DNA from: Rhodococcus sp. 14-2483-1-2
GTDB taxonomy: Bacteria; Actinomycetota; Actinomycetes; Mycobacteriales; Mycobacteriaceae
DNA length: 64,000 bases
Direction: 5' to 3'
Assembly: GCF_002259405.1 (NCBI RefSeq)
Contig: NZ_NPFW01000022.1
Coordinates: 682,001 to 746,000 of the forward strand
Shown: piece after piece, positions 42,739-53,114 of the stretch
Numbering within the stretch: the first letter of the stretch is position 1
How the letters are laid out: each line of letters begins with the position of its first letter
Notes under the pieces: model-generated
Databases searched by the model: none
Seen by the model: only the letters and a program-made list of their open reading frames with translations
What the model was told of the DNA's origin: nothing
Position numbers and translations under genes: made by a program

Positions 42739-43485
42739 ATGGGTGCATCACGAGACGGCGACGGCGACCGCGTCGTCAGGGTTCTCATCGCGGTGAAGGA
42801 TCTCACCGCGGCGAAGTCGCGCCTGGCGGCGGAGTTCTCGCCACCCGACCGGACACGATTGGTGCTCGCCATGCTCAGCGACACCGTGGCGGCCGCAGAC
42901 GCGGTGTCGGTGGTCGATTCGGTCACGGTGGTCACCCCTGATCCTCTCGTCGCGGAGACCGCCCGCAGAATCGGTGCACGGGTGTTCGACGAACCGGTCC
43001 GCGATCCTGCGCTGCCACCGGACGAACGCCTCAATCACGCGTTCTCCGCCGCGGCGCACGTACTGCGACACGGTCACGTCGGCGCGGACGGTCGTGGGGG
43101 CTCGACCGTTGCCGCAGACCGAGTCGACATCATCGCGTTGCAAGCAGACCTTCCGGCGATGCGTTCGGTGGAACTCGCCCAGGCCTACACCGGTGCCCGC
43201 CGGGGAGGCAGATCACTCGTGGTCGATCATCACGGCACGGGGACCGCTGCCCTGATCCTCAAGGACTCCCCCGACGAGCTGGCTCCACTGTTCGGCAGAG
43301 ACTCCGCACACCGCCACACCGAGTCGGGCGCACGGGAACTCGACGGCACGTGGCCGGGTCTTCGACTGGACGTGGACACCGCCGACGACGTCCGTAGAGC
43401 GCACCGTCTGGGGGTCGGACCGGCGACGGCGGCCGTCCTCCACTCGCTCGGCTGGAGTGACGAAGCATCTGCGACGACTGCGTGA
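42739..43485 (+). CDS. fbiD: Phosphoenolpyruvate guanylyltransferase of F420 biosynthesis
   Basis: A 248-residue CofC/FbiD-type nucleotidyltransferase that joins a C3 phosphate (PEP in mycobacteria) to GTP to start cofactor F420 side-chain synthesis. It has VLIAVKDLTAAKSRLA with the P-loop-like Lys residues, VVTPDPLVAETARRIGA, IIALQADLPAM and GLRLDVDTADDVRRAHRLG. It is preceded by divergent gpsA and followed by ppk1, the same order as Rv2982c-Rv2983-Rv2984. F420-dependent enzymes are abundant in this group. Confidence 0.88.
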   Translation: MGASRDGDGDRVVRVLIAVKDLTAAKSRLAAEFSPPDRTRLVLAMLSDTVAAADAVSVVDSVTVVTPDPLVAETARRIGARVFDEPVRDPALPPDERLNHAFSAAAHVLRHGHVGADGRGGSTVAADRVDIIALQADLPAMRSVELAQAYTGARRGGRSLVVDHHGTGTAALILKDSPDELAPLFGRDSAHRHTESGARELDGTWPGLRLDVDTADDVRRAHRLGVGPATAAVLHSLGWSDEASATTA

Positions 43486-43577
43486 GCGTGCGGACCGCCG
43501 CGGCAGTCGAGTGAACACCGGCGGTGAGTTCGGCCATCGGAGTTTCACCCACGCCGGGTATGGGGGATGATCGTGCG

Positions 43578-45799
<2,222 letters not shown>

Positions 45800-45800
<1 letters not shown>

Positions 45801-46735
45801 TGGGCACTTCCGACGGCTCTCCCCGCGCCAACATCTTCGCGGCGGGCTCGATCCTGTGGCGACGTTCACCGAGCGGCGACCCCGGCGTCGAGGTCGCCTT
45901 GGTGCACAGGCCCAAGTACGACGACTGGTCGTTCCCCAAGGGAAAGCTCGATCCCGGTGAGACAGCTGTCGACGCCGCGGTCCGAGAGGTCAAGGAGGAG
46001 ACCGGATTCGACTCGCGACTCGGACGGTCGCTGTCCTACGTCACCTATCCGATCCCGGGGCACCGCCGGGTCAAGAAGGTGCTGTACTGGGCGGCCGAGG
46101 TCACCGGGGGCGAGTTCGTTCCCAATGTCGAGGTGGACGAACTGCGCTGGGTGACTCCGGAGGACGTCGGCCGCGAGCTCTCGTATCCCATGGACCACAA
46201 GATCCTTCGCCGGTTCGTGGCCAAGCCTGCCGACACCTCCACGGTGTTGCTGGTTCGGCACGGCAGCGCCGGGTCGCGCTCACGGTTCAAGGGCAACGAC
46301 GTCGACCGTCCACTCGACAGAACCGGACGACGTCAGGCCGAATCCTTGGTCTCGTTGCTTCGGGCCTTCGGCGGTGATTCCGTGTACGCCGCCGACCGCG
46401 CTCGATGCGTCCAGACAGTCGCTCCGTTCGCGGAATCGTTGGGGGTGGACATCACTCCCGAGCACCTCCTGTCCGAGGAGGGGTACGCCGACGACCCACG
46501 TAAGGGGCGCCACCGCGCTCGCGACATCGCCGAACTACCCGGCACCCCCGTGATCTGCAGCCAGGGAAAGGTGATCCCCGACCTGATGCGATGGTGGGCC
46601 GAGAAGGACGGAATAACGTTGCCTGCCAACAGAAATCGCAAGGGCAGCATTTGGGTCCTCTCGCGCCGCGACGGCAGGCTCATCGCTGCCGACCACATCG
46701 CCAGTCCATTGCCCACCCTCGCCGCCGACGGCTGA
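45800..46735 (+). CDS. mutT1: MutT1: Nudix hydrolase fused to a histidine phosphatase domain
   Basis: A 311-residue two-domain sanitation enzyme. The Nudix domain (residues 1-135) has GETAVDAAVREVKEETGFD, the 23-residue Nudix box core. The C-terminal histidine phosphatase domain starts VLLVRHGSAGSR, with RHG as the nucleophile motif. The Mtb orthologue Rv2985 hydrolyses 8-oxo-dGTP and diadenosine polyphosphates. The start shares one base with the ppk1 stop (TGATG). It is followed by a strong bidirectional terminator facing hupB. Confidence 0.94.
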
Positions 46736-46755
46736 GCAACGCAACACGAACGACG

Positions 46756-46792
46756 GAAGGCCCCCGACTCGCTCTTCGAGTCGGGGGCCTTC
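46756..46792. terminator. Bidirectional terminator between mutT1 and hupB
   Basis: A perfect 16-bp stem (GAAGGCCCCCGACTCG with its complement) around a five-base loop, placed between the convergent mutT1 and hupB genes. It can stop transcripts from both sides. Confidence 0.85.
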
Positions 46793-46817
46793 TGCCTTGT
46801 CCACACTGCCACACTCA

Positions 46818-46839
46818 CGCAGCCGCATCAGCGGCTGCG
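46818..46839 (-). repeat. Short hairpin downstream of hupB
   Basis: CGCAGCCGC and GCGGCTGCG form a 9-bp stem with a four-base loop (ATCA), 25 bases after the hupB stop. It may add to hupB 3'-end formation. A degenerate copy of the spaced-repeat unit (TAGAGCCTGCAGG) overlaps the hupB stop itself. Confidence 0.55.
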
Positions 46840-46863
46840 CCTCACGAGTGAGACCTGCAGGCT

Positions 46864-47553
46864 CTACTTCTTTGCTGCGCGCTTCGCGGGAGCCTTCTTC
46901 GCCGGAGCCTTCTTGGCCGGAGCCTTCTTCGCTACGGTCTTCTTGGCCGCTGTCTTCGCCGGAGCCTTCTTGGCGGGAGCAGCAGTCGTTGCCGCCTTGC
47001 GCGCGGTCGTCTTGGCCGGAGCCTTCTTCGCAACGGTCTTGCGTGCGGTGGTCTTCGCGGGAGCTGCCTTCTTCGCAGCGGTCTTCGCGGGAGCCGCAGC
47101 CTTGCGAGCCGTGGTCTTCGCCGGTGCTGCCTTCTTGGCGGCAGCAGTGGTTGCCTTGCGGGCGGTCGTCTTCACGGCCGCCTTCTTCGCAGCCGTCTTC
47201 TTCGCAGCCGCAGTCTTCTTGGCCGGAGCCGCAGCCGAACCGCGCTTGACGGCAGGACCGGTGGCGGGCAACTTCTGTCCGCCCGCGATGACGGCCTTGA
47301 ACTGTGCACCCGGACGGAATGCCGGAACGTTGGTCGGCTTCACGCGAACGGTCTCACCGGTGCGGGGGTTACGGGCGACGCGCGCTGCGCGACGACGCTG
47401 CTCGAACACGCCGAAGCCCGTGATCGTGACACTCTCGCCGCGGTGTACTGCGCGCACGATGGTGTCGACGATGTTCTCGACAGCCTCTGTGGCGCTCCGC
47501 CTATCAGACCCCAACTTCTCGGTCAGGGCGTCAATCAGCTCTGCCTTGTTCAT
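46864..47553 (-). CDS. hupB: Nucleoid protein HupB with long Lys/Ala C-terminal tail
   Basis: A 229-residue HU. The first 90 residues are a standard HU fold: [42 protein letters not shown] near 60, then [12 protein letters not shown]. The remaining 130 residues are [9 protein letters not shown]-type repeats like those of histone H1, which bind DNA non-specifically. This architecture is specific to actinobacteria (Rv2986c). It follows leuD and leuC at a distance of 150 bases. Confidence 0.96.
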   Translation of the reverse strand: [229 protein letters not shown]

Positions 47554-47702
47554 GGATTTCCTCCGCTATATGGTGGTCCATCGTCGGACCGACTACTACA
47601 ACGGTAAACCCCAAGTCGTCAAGAGTCTATGCGCCACGCCAATTTTCATTCTGGTGTCGCGCAATGATTCACGGCCGCAAAGCGTGTCGGACCGGTGCCC
47701 GG

Positions 47703-48320
47703 TCAGCTTTCGGCGGGTGTCTCGATCCGCGCCGGGAGGGTCAGGGGTTTGTATGAAGGCCTTGACTTTTCGTACTCCGTAATGGCCTCTACCTGGCGTA
47801 ATGTCAATCCGATGTCGTCCAGACCCTCCAGCAGACGCCACCGCGTGTAGTCGTCAATCGCGAAGCGCACCACCAACGTTCCAGCCGTTACGGTCTTGTC
47901 GACGAGGTCGACAATTATTTCCAGACCGGGCTGTTCTTCTAAGGCTTTCCACAGTAATTCGACGTCCGACTGATCGACTTCGGCGGCCAGCAGCCCGGCT
48001 TTGCCCGAGTTTCCGCGAAAGATATCGGCGAAACGGGAAGCGATCACAACCCGAAATCCGAAGTCCGAGAGTGCCCAGACGGCATGTTCGCGTGACGATC
48101 CCGTACCGAAATCGGGCCCGGCAACGAGCACCGAGCCTCGGTCGTAGGGCTCGAGGTTCAAGATGAAGTTCGGGTCCGAGCGCCAGGCCGCGAACAACCC
48201 GTCCTCGAATCCGGTACGCGTGACGCGCTTGAGGTAGACCGCGGGGATTATCTGGTCGGTGTCGACGTTGGACCGCCGAAGCGGAACTCCGATACCGGTG
48301 TGTCGAGTGAAAGCTTCCAT
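47703..48320 (-). CDS. leuD: 3-isopropylmalate dehydratase small subunit
   Basis: A 205-residue subunit that completes the leucine-pathway isomerase with LeuC. It has VPLRRSNVDTDQIIPAVYLKR at the N-terminus, LVAGPDFGTGSSREHAVWAL and GFRVVIASRFADIFRGNSGKAGLL. The length is normal. It is 46 bases after leuC, probably one transcript, controlled by the divergent IclR-type regulator at 49.9 kb. Confidence 0.95.
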   Translation of the reverse strand: MEAFTRHTGIGVPLRRSNVDTDQIIPAVYLKRVTRTGFEDGLFAAWRSDPNFILNLEPYDRGSVLVAGPDFGTGSSREHAVWALSDFGFRVVIASRFADIFRGNSGKAGLLAAEVDQSDVELLWKALEEQPGLEIIVDLVDKTVTAGTLVVRFAIDDYTRWRLLEGLDDIGLTLRQVEAITEYEKSRPSYKPLTLPARIETPAES

Positions 48321-48365
48321 CGAATGTGCTCCTATGCGTTCGATCGATCCGAGCGAATACGCGCG

Positions 48366-49790
48366 TTACGCGAGATCGGCCGGAGAGGACAGGGTTCCGC
48401 GGATTGCAGTTGCCGCCGCAACCAACGGTGACACGAGATGGGTGCGACCACCCTTACCCTGCCTACCCTCGAAATTCCTGTTGGATGTCGACGCCGATCG
48501 CTCGCCCGCCGCCAATTGATCCGGATTCATTCCCAGGCACATCGAGCAGCCGGCCTGACGCCACTCCGCTCCTGCGGCCGTGAATATCTCACCGAGGCCC
48601 TCTTCTTCGGCCTGCGCCCGCACCCGCATGGACCCGGGTACCACCAGCATTCGCACTCCGTCGGCAACCCGGTGCCCTTCGAGAACGGACGCGACGGCCC
48701 GCAGATCCTCGATTCGACCGTTGGTGCACGAGCCCACGAACACGGTGTCGACGGCGATCTCGCGGATGGGTGTGCCTGCTTCCAGGCCCATGTACTGCAA
48801 AGCCTTCTGCGCGGCGGCCCGCTCGCTCTCGTCGACCATCGCCTCGGGATCGGGCACCGTATCGCCCAGTGGCGCACCCTGACCCGGATTCGTTCCCCAC
48901 GTGACGAACGGCGTCAACGTATCGGCATCGATGTGGACCTCGTTGTCGAACACCGCATCCGGATCGGTCGCCAGTTCGTCCCACGCCGCCACCGCCGCGT
49001 CCCAGTCGGCACCGCTGGGAGCGTGCGGACGCCCCTTCAGGTATTCGTAGGTGATCTCGTCGGGAGCAATCATGCCTGCCCGCGCACCGGCCTCGATCGA
49101 CATGTTGCAGATGGTCATTCGCGCCTCCATCGACAGCTTGCGAATGGCCTCACCGCGGTACTCGAGGACGTAGCCCTGGCCGCCGCCGGTGCCGATCTGT
49201 GCAATGACAGCAAGGATCAGGTCCTTGCTCGTCACACCGGGGGCGAGCTCACCGTCGACGTTGATCGCCATCGTCTTGAAGGGACGCAGCGACAAGGTCT
49301 GCGTGGCCATGACGTGCTCGACCTCGCTGGTACCGATGCCCATCGCGATCGAGCCGAAGGCACCGTGCGTCGAGGTGTGACTGTCTCCGCACACCACGGT
49401 CATGCCGGGCTGGGTCAGACCCAACTGTGGCCCGATGATGTGCACGATGCCCTGATCGAGATCGCCCATCGGGTAGAGCCGAACGCCGAATTCCTCGCAG
49501 TTGCGTCGAAGAGTGTCGACCTGTGTGCGCGAGACCAGATCTGCGATGGGCGCGAAGATGTCTGCCGTCGGGACGTTGTGGTCCTCGGTCGCGATCGTGA
49601 GATCGGGACGCCGGAGTCCGCGGCCGGCCAGCCGAAGGCCGTCGAACGCCTGCGGGCTCGTGACCTCGTGCACCAGATGGAGATCGATGTAGATCAGGTC
49701 CGGCTCACGCGCTCCGCCTTCTCCGCCGCCTCGGACCACCACGTGCTGGTCCCATACCTTCTCCGCCAAAGTCTTCGGTGTTTCGGACAT
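48366..49790 (-). CDS. leuC: 3-isopropylmalate dehydratase large subunit
   Basis: A 474-residue aconitase-family enzyme with a [4Fe-4S] cluster. Ligand cysteines are in VGSCTNGRIEDLR near 348 and in CSMCLGMNPDQL near 410. Other motifs are CGDSHTSTHGAFGSIAMGIGTSEVEHVMATQ and the N-terminal KTLAEKVWDQHVV. Together with LeuD it converts 2-isopropylmalate to 3-isopropylmalate. Divergent from the LtbR-type gene; the 149-base gap should hold their shared operator. Confidence 0.96.
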   Translation of the reverse strand: MSETPKTLAEKVWDQHVVVRGGGEGGAREPDLIYIDLHLVHEVTSPQAFDGLRLAGRGLRRPDLTIATEDHNVPTADIFAPIADLVSRTQVDTLRRNCEEFGVRLYPMGDLDQGIVHIIGPQLGLTQPGMTVVCGDSHTSTHGAFGSIAMGIGTSEVEHVMATQTLSLRPFKTMAINVDGELAPGVTSKDLILAVIAQIGTGGGQGYVLEYRGEAIRKLSMEARMTICNMSIEAGARAGMIAPDEITYEYLKGRPHAPSGADWDAAVAAWDELATDPDAVFDNEVHIDADTLTPFVTWGTNPGQGAPLGDTVPDPEAMVDESERAAAQKALQYMGLEAGTPIREIAVDTVFVGSCTNGRIEDLRAVASVLEGHRVADGVRMLVVPGSMRVRAQAEEEGLGEIFTAAGAEWRQAGCSMCLGMNPDQLAAGERSASTSNRNFEGRQGKGGRTHLVSPLVAAATAIRGTLSSPADLA

Positions 49791-49939
49791 CGCTGTCGCG
49801 GACCTCGTCTTCCCTGTCGTCGTCGCGCCGATGAACGGGCTGGCCCACCTCGCGTGATCGTCTCGACATCATGCCCCTGACGCGCACTGAAGATCTCGTA
49901 GTTGTGCAATCTCAGCATTCGGGAGGCTAATATCGTTCT

Positions 49940-50671
49940 ATGAGACAGCATAGCCCGAATGGCCTCGTCGACAAATCGAGCGGTATCGGGGTCCTCGACA
50001 AGGCGATGACCGTGCTGCACGCGGTGGCCGAGAAGCCCTGCAATCTCAACGATCTGTGCGCGCGAACGAGCCTGCCCCGGGCCACGGCCCACCGGCTCGC
50101 GGTGGGCCTGGAGACCCACCGACTACTCGTACGAGATGCCGACGGCCTGTGGCGGACGGGGCCGGGGCTGGGAGAGCTTGCGGCGAGCGCATCGGACGCC
50201 CTGCTCGATGCCGCCGCCTCGGTACTCCCACGCCTGCGCGAAATCACCGGTGAGAGCGTGCAGATCTATCGGCGGGAAGGGACGGTGCGGGTGTGCGTGG
50301 CGTCCATGGAGCCGCCGACCGGACTTCGCGACACCGTGCTCGTCGGCGCACGCCTTCCGATGACGGCCGGATCGGGTGCCAAAGTGCTTCTCGCATGGGC
50401 AGATTCGCAGACTCAACGAACAGTTCTGCCCGATGCAGAATTCGGTGAGCGTGTTCTCCTCGAAGTTCGGCGGCGCGGATGGGCACAGAGTGCCGGCGAG
50501 CGTGAACCGGGCGTCGCGAGCGTCGCAGCGCCGGTTCGAGACAGCAACGACACTGTGGTGGCGGCGATCTCGGTATCCGGACCCATCGATCGAATCGGAC
50601 GCAAGCCAGGAGCGCGCTGGGCCGCGGATCTCCTGGCGGCCGCGGACGCACTGAACAAGCGACTCCGATAG
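49940..50671 (+). CDS. IclR family regulator, probably LtbR (leucine/tryptophan biosynthesis)
   Basis: A 243-residue IclR-type regulator. The N-terminal winged helix has GVLDKAMTVLHAVAEKPCNLNDLCARTSLPRATAHRLA. The effector domain shows RLPMTAGSGAKVLLAW and VRDSNDTVVAAISVSGP. It is divergent from leuCD, like LtbR in Corynebacterium and Rv2989 in M. tuberculosis. The function is a transfer by synteny. The leucine pathway's other gene, leuB, is 8 kb away and the ilv genes are 11-14 kb away; whether it reaches those is unknown. Confidence 0.85.
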   Translation: MRQHSPNGLVDKSSGIGVLDKAMTVLHAVAEKPCNLNDLCARTSLPRATAHRLAVGLETHRLLVRDADGLWRTGPGLGELAASASDALLDAAASVLPRLREITGESVQIYRREGTVRVCVASMEPPTGLRDTVLVGARLPMTAGSGAKVLLAWADSQTQRTVLPDAEFGERVLLEVRRRGWAQSAGEREPGVASVAAPVRDSNDTVVAAISVSGPIDRIGRKPGARWAADLLAAADALNKRLR

Positions 50672-50784
50672 AAGCATGCAGGCCCCGTCGGCCCGAGGAA
50701 AACGAGCTGATCGAGCTGCGAGAGTGGGGTACCTTCGTCTCGAACGGCCTACCCGGCCGGTCGACGACTGCGAGGAGTCATCCC

Positions 50785-50952
50785 ATGCCCGAATCCGGCA
50801 GTGAAGAACTGAAGAAGAAGTTCCGCGAGGTTCTGGAACAGAAGAACAGCAAGTCTCACAATTCCGTCGAACACAAGGACGGTGGACCGAAGGTCAACAA
50901 CGCCCACGGTCCGGCCGACCATCAGAAGATGTTCCGCCGCAAGAGCGTCTGA
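50785..50952 (+). CDS. Small DUF5302-like protein
   Basis: A 55-residue hydrophilic protein, MPESGSEELKKKFREVLEQK at the N-terminus and ending DHQKMFRRKSV. GAGGAG lies about eight bases before the ATG. The His/Asn-rich, charged composition (NNAHGPADHQK) matches the DUF5302 family of short actinobacterial proteins of unknown function. It is between the IclR gene and a shared terminator before tRNA-Glu. I have moderate certainty that it is a real gene. Confidence 0.72.
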   Translation: MPESGSEELKKKFREVLEQKNSKSHNSVEHKDGGPKVNNAHGPADHQKMFRRKSV

Positions 50953-50971
50953 GAAGCCCGCACCGAAACGA

Positions 50972-51007
50972 CAACACCCTCCCGATCCGAGGATCGAGAG
51001 GGTGTTG
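50972..51007. terminator. Hairpin between the DUF5302 gene and tRNA-Glu
   Basis: Arms CAACACCCTC and GAGGGTGTTG pair across an inner imperfect GATCC/GGATC stem. It ends both the plus-strand small gene and the minus-strand tRNA transcript. Confidence 0.75.
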
Positions 51008-51014
51008 CCAGTTG

Positions 51015-51087
51015 TAGCCCCGACGGGATTCGAACCCGCGCTACCGCCTTGAGAGGGCGGCGTCCTAGGCCGCTAGACGACGGGGCC
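51015..51087 (-). tRNA. tRNA-Glu(CTC)
   Basis: The minus strand folds as a cloverleaf: acceptor GGCCCCG with CGGGGCT (one G-U), anticodon stem CCGCC/GGCGG enclosing CTCTCAA with anticodon CTC, and T-loop TTCGAAT. No CCA is encoded. The discriminator base is A. Three kilobases from gltX. Confidence 0.93.
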
Positions 51088-51178
51088 AGGAACTTCACCT
51101 GCATTGTGTTCGAGCTTGTACGTGCTGAGCCAGCTTAACTGCCTCGGCCTCGGCGACAAAATCGCCTTCACCTGCTCG

Positions 51179-51250
51179 CTGGGGTACCAGGACTCGAACC
51201 TAGAATGGCGGTACCAGAAACCGCTGTGTTGCCAATTACACCATACCCCA
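51179..51250 (-). tRNA. tRNA-Gln(CTG)
   Basis: The minus strand folds with acceptor TGGGGTA/TACCCCA, anticodon stem GCGGT/ACCGC enclosing TTCTGGT with anticodon CTG, and a TTCGAGT T-loop. Discriminator G, no encoded CCA. It lies 91 bases upstream of tRNA-Glu on the same strand, so the two are probably one transcript. Confidence 0.93.
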
Positions 51251-51494
51251 ATGGACTTGAATCGAATTGCTCATCACGATCGATGTGCACTGCGTTTCGA
51301 GCCGGGATAGAGACTATCAAAGGTGACTACCCATTCTCCAAATCGGCTGCTCAGAGCCACCGAAACCGCCCCAAGGACGCGTCGGGAGCCGCTGAGACAC
51401 CCTCGCGTGGGGACCGAAGAGCCCCCTCCACACCTCGGCCGACGCGTGGAGCAGACTTGTTCTCCGTGACCGATCGCAGACCCGGCCGAGTCCG

Positions 51495-53114
51495 ATGAAG
51501 GTTCTGCTCGTTCCACAGGGCGAGCAGGCCGTACTGACGTACCTCGCCGACGACGGCTCGACGCTCAGTGATCCCATCGTGGTCGAGGATCCGGCCGCGG
51601 CCGTAGCCGAGATCGAGCGCGACGATCGACCGAGGTGGGTGTGGGAAGACACGAGCCGGATCTACCCTCGACTGCTCGACGGAGGGATACGCGTACGCCG
51701 CTGTCACGATCTCGCACTGGTCGGTGCCATTCTGTCCATGCGGGCCGGCTCGGCGACCGTCCCGTCGGCTCCTGCCGACCTGCGACCGGGCCTGTTCGAC
51801 GCGAACCCTAACTCCGATCCCGTGGCGGTACTCACCGAGTATCGGCGTCAGCTACGCGACATCGGTGCCGATCGCGCACTGCACCTGCTGGCAGCGGCCG
51901 AGTCGGCCGGAGGACTGGCTGCAGCGGAGATGACCTTCGACGGGTTGCCGTTCTCGGCGTCGGCGCATCGCCGTCATCTCGAGACGATGCTCGGTACCCG
52001 GCCGCTCGATGGATCCACTCCCCCGGCCCTCGTGGAACTCGAGAACCAGATCTCGTCGGTATTCGGCCGACGCGTCAATCCCGCCTCGCCCGTGGAGTTG
52101 GTGGCCGCGTTCGCGCGCGTCGGTATCGAACTGACATCGACTCGCGCGCACGTCATCCGCGACATCGACCACCCGGCGGTTCAGCTGCTGCTGCGCCACC
52201 GTGATCTCTCGAAGCTGCATGCCGCGAACGGGTGGGCGTGGCTCGACGCATGGGTTCGCGACGACAGATTCCGGCCGGTCTACGTTCCCGGCGCTGTGGT
52301 GTCGGGTCGGTGGGCCAGTCGCGGTGGGGGCGGCCTTCAAATTCCGAAACCCCTGCGCGCCAGCGTGATAGCCGATCCCGGCTATACCTTCGTGGCTGCC
52401 GATGCGGGCCAGCTCGAACCACGCATCCTCGCTGCGATGTCCGGCGATCCGCGCATGGTCGCCGCGGCAGGCACCGCAGATCTGTACGCACCGGTGGCGG
52501 CAGAATCGTTCGACGGCGATCGCGGCCACGCGAAGGTCGCCGTTCTCGGGGTGCTCTACGGCGCGACCTCGGGTGAGGCGCGCGCTCTGCTGACGCGACT
52601 ACGGGCCAAGTTCCCCGGTGCCGTCGCACTGGTGGAGGAGGCCGCCCGCGCCGGAGAACGTGGCGAGGTCGTTCGTTCGTGGCTGGGACGGGCCTGCCCA
52701 CCGCCCTCGGCGCAGTGGTGGTCCGCCGGTGACGCCCATGCCCGTGGCCGGTTCACTCGCAATTTCGTCGTGCAGGCCACCGCCGCCGAGTGGGCGCTGT
52801 GCTTGCTGGCCGATCTGCGTGGTCGGTTGGCCGGGAGCGGAGCCCGCAGGAGCGACCAAAATTCCGGCAGCGGAGCCCGCAGGAGCGACCGGAATTCCGG
52901 GACCGACAGCGAACTGGTGTTCTTTCAGCACGACGAGGTGGTGGTGCATTGTCCCGTCGCCGAGTCGGATCGTGCCGCCGAAGCGATTGCCGGGTCGGCA
53001 TTGTCGGCAACCCGGCTGATGTTCGGCGACACGGCGGTCCGGTTTCCGATGGAAACGAGAATCGACCGCTTCTACGGTGCCTCGGCTGCCGGTTCGGAGC
53101 CGGATTCGGACTGA
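51495..53114 (+). CDS. Family A DNA polymerase (annotated class: 3'-5' exonuclease/DNA polymerase) with inserted repeats
   Basis: A 539-residue PolA-like protein without a 5'-nuclease domain. Polymerase motif A is ADAGQLEPRILAAMSGD near 300, the finger motif is GHAKVAVLGVLYG near 340, and motif C is FFQHDEVVVHCP near 475. The N-terminal half, about 200 residues, is where family members have a proofreading domain, but I see no clear DEDD exonuclease carboxylates. Directly before motif C is an 11-residue tandem repeat (GSGARRSDQNS, then GSGARRSDRNS) made by the genomic repeat family. Its role, probably repair, is inferred. Confidence 0.85.
   Translation: MKVLLVPQGEQAVLTYLADDGSTLSDPIVVEDPAAAVAEIERDDRPRWVWEDTSRIYPRLLDGGIRVRRCHDLALVGAILSMRAGSATVPSAPADLRPGLFDANPNSDPVAVLTEYRRQLRDIGADRALHLLAAAESAGGLAAAEMTFDGLPFSASAHRRHLETMLGTRPLDGSTPPALVELENQISSVFGRRVNPASPVELVAAFARVGIELTSTRAHVIRDIDHPAVQLLLRHRDLSKLHAANGWAWLDAWVRDDRFRPVYVPGAVVSGRWASRGGGGLQIPKPLRASVIADPGYTFVAADAGQLEPRILAAMSGDPRMVAAAGTADLYAPVAAESFDGDRGHAKVAVLGVLYGATSGEARALLTRLRAKFPGAVALVEEAARAGERGEVVRSWLGRACPPPSAQWWSAGDAHARGRFTRNFVVQATAAEWALCLLADLRGRLAGSGARRSDQNSGSGARRSDRNSGTDSELVFFQHDEVVVHCPVAESDRAAEAIAGSALSATRLMFGDTAVRFPMETRIDRFYGASAAGSEPDSD
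52835..52890 (+). repeat. Spaced repeat pair, locus 4, inside the polymerase gene
   Basis: Two copies of GAGCGGAGCCCGCAGGAGCG-type sequence (last bases AC) start at about 52835 and 52868, a 33-bp period that equals 11 codons. It encodes the tandem GSGARRSD repeat and keeps frame. Sequence relation to loci 1-3 is clear, with several substitutions. Confidence 0.78.

Noticed and set aside
51205..51498. A 97-codon plus-strand open frame between tRNA-Gln and the polymerase gene
   Set aside because: It begins inside the tRNA-Gln gene and has no family similarity or ribosome site. I see nothing else in 51251-51494.
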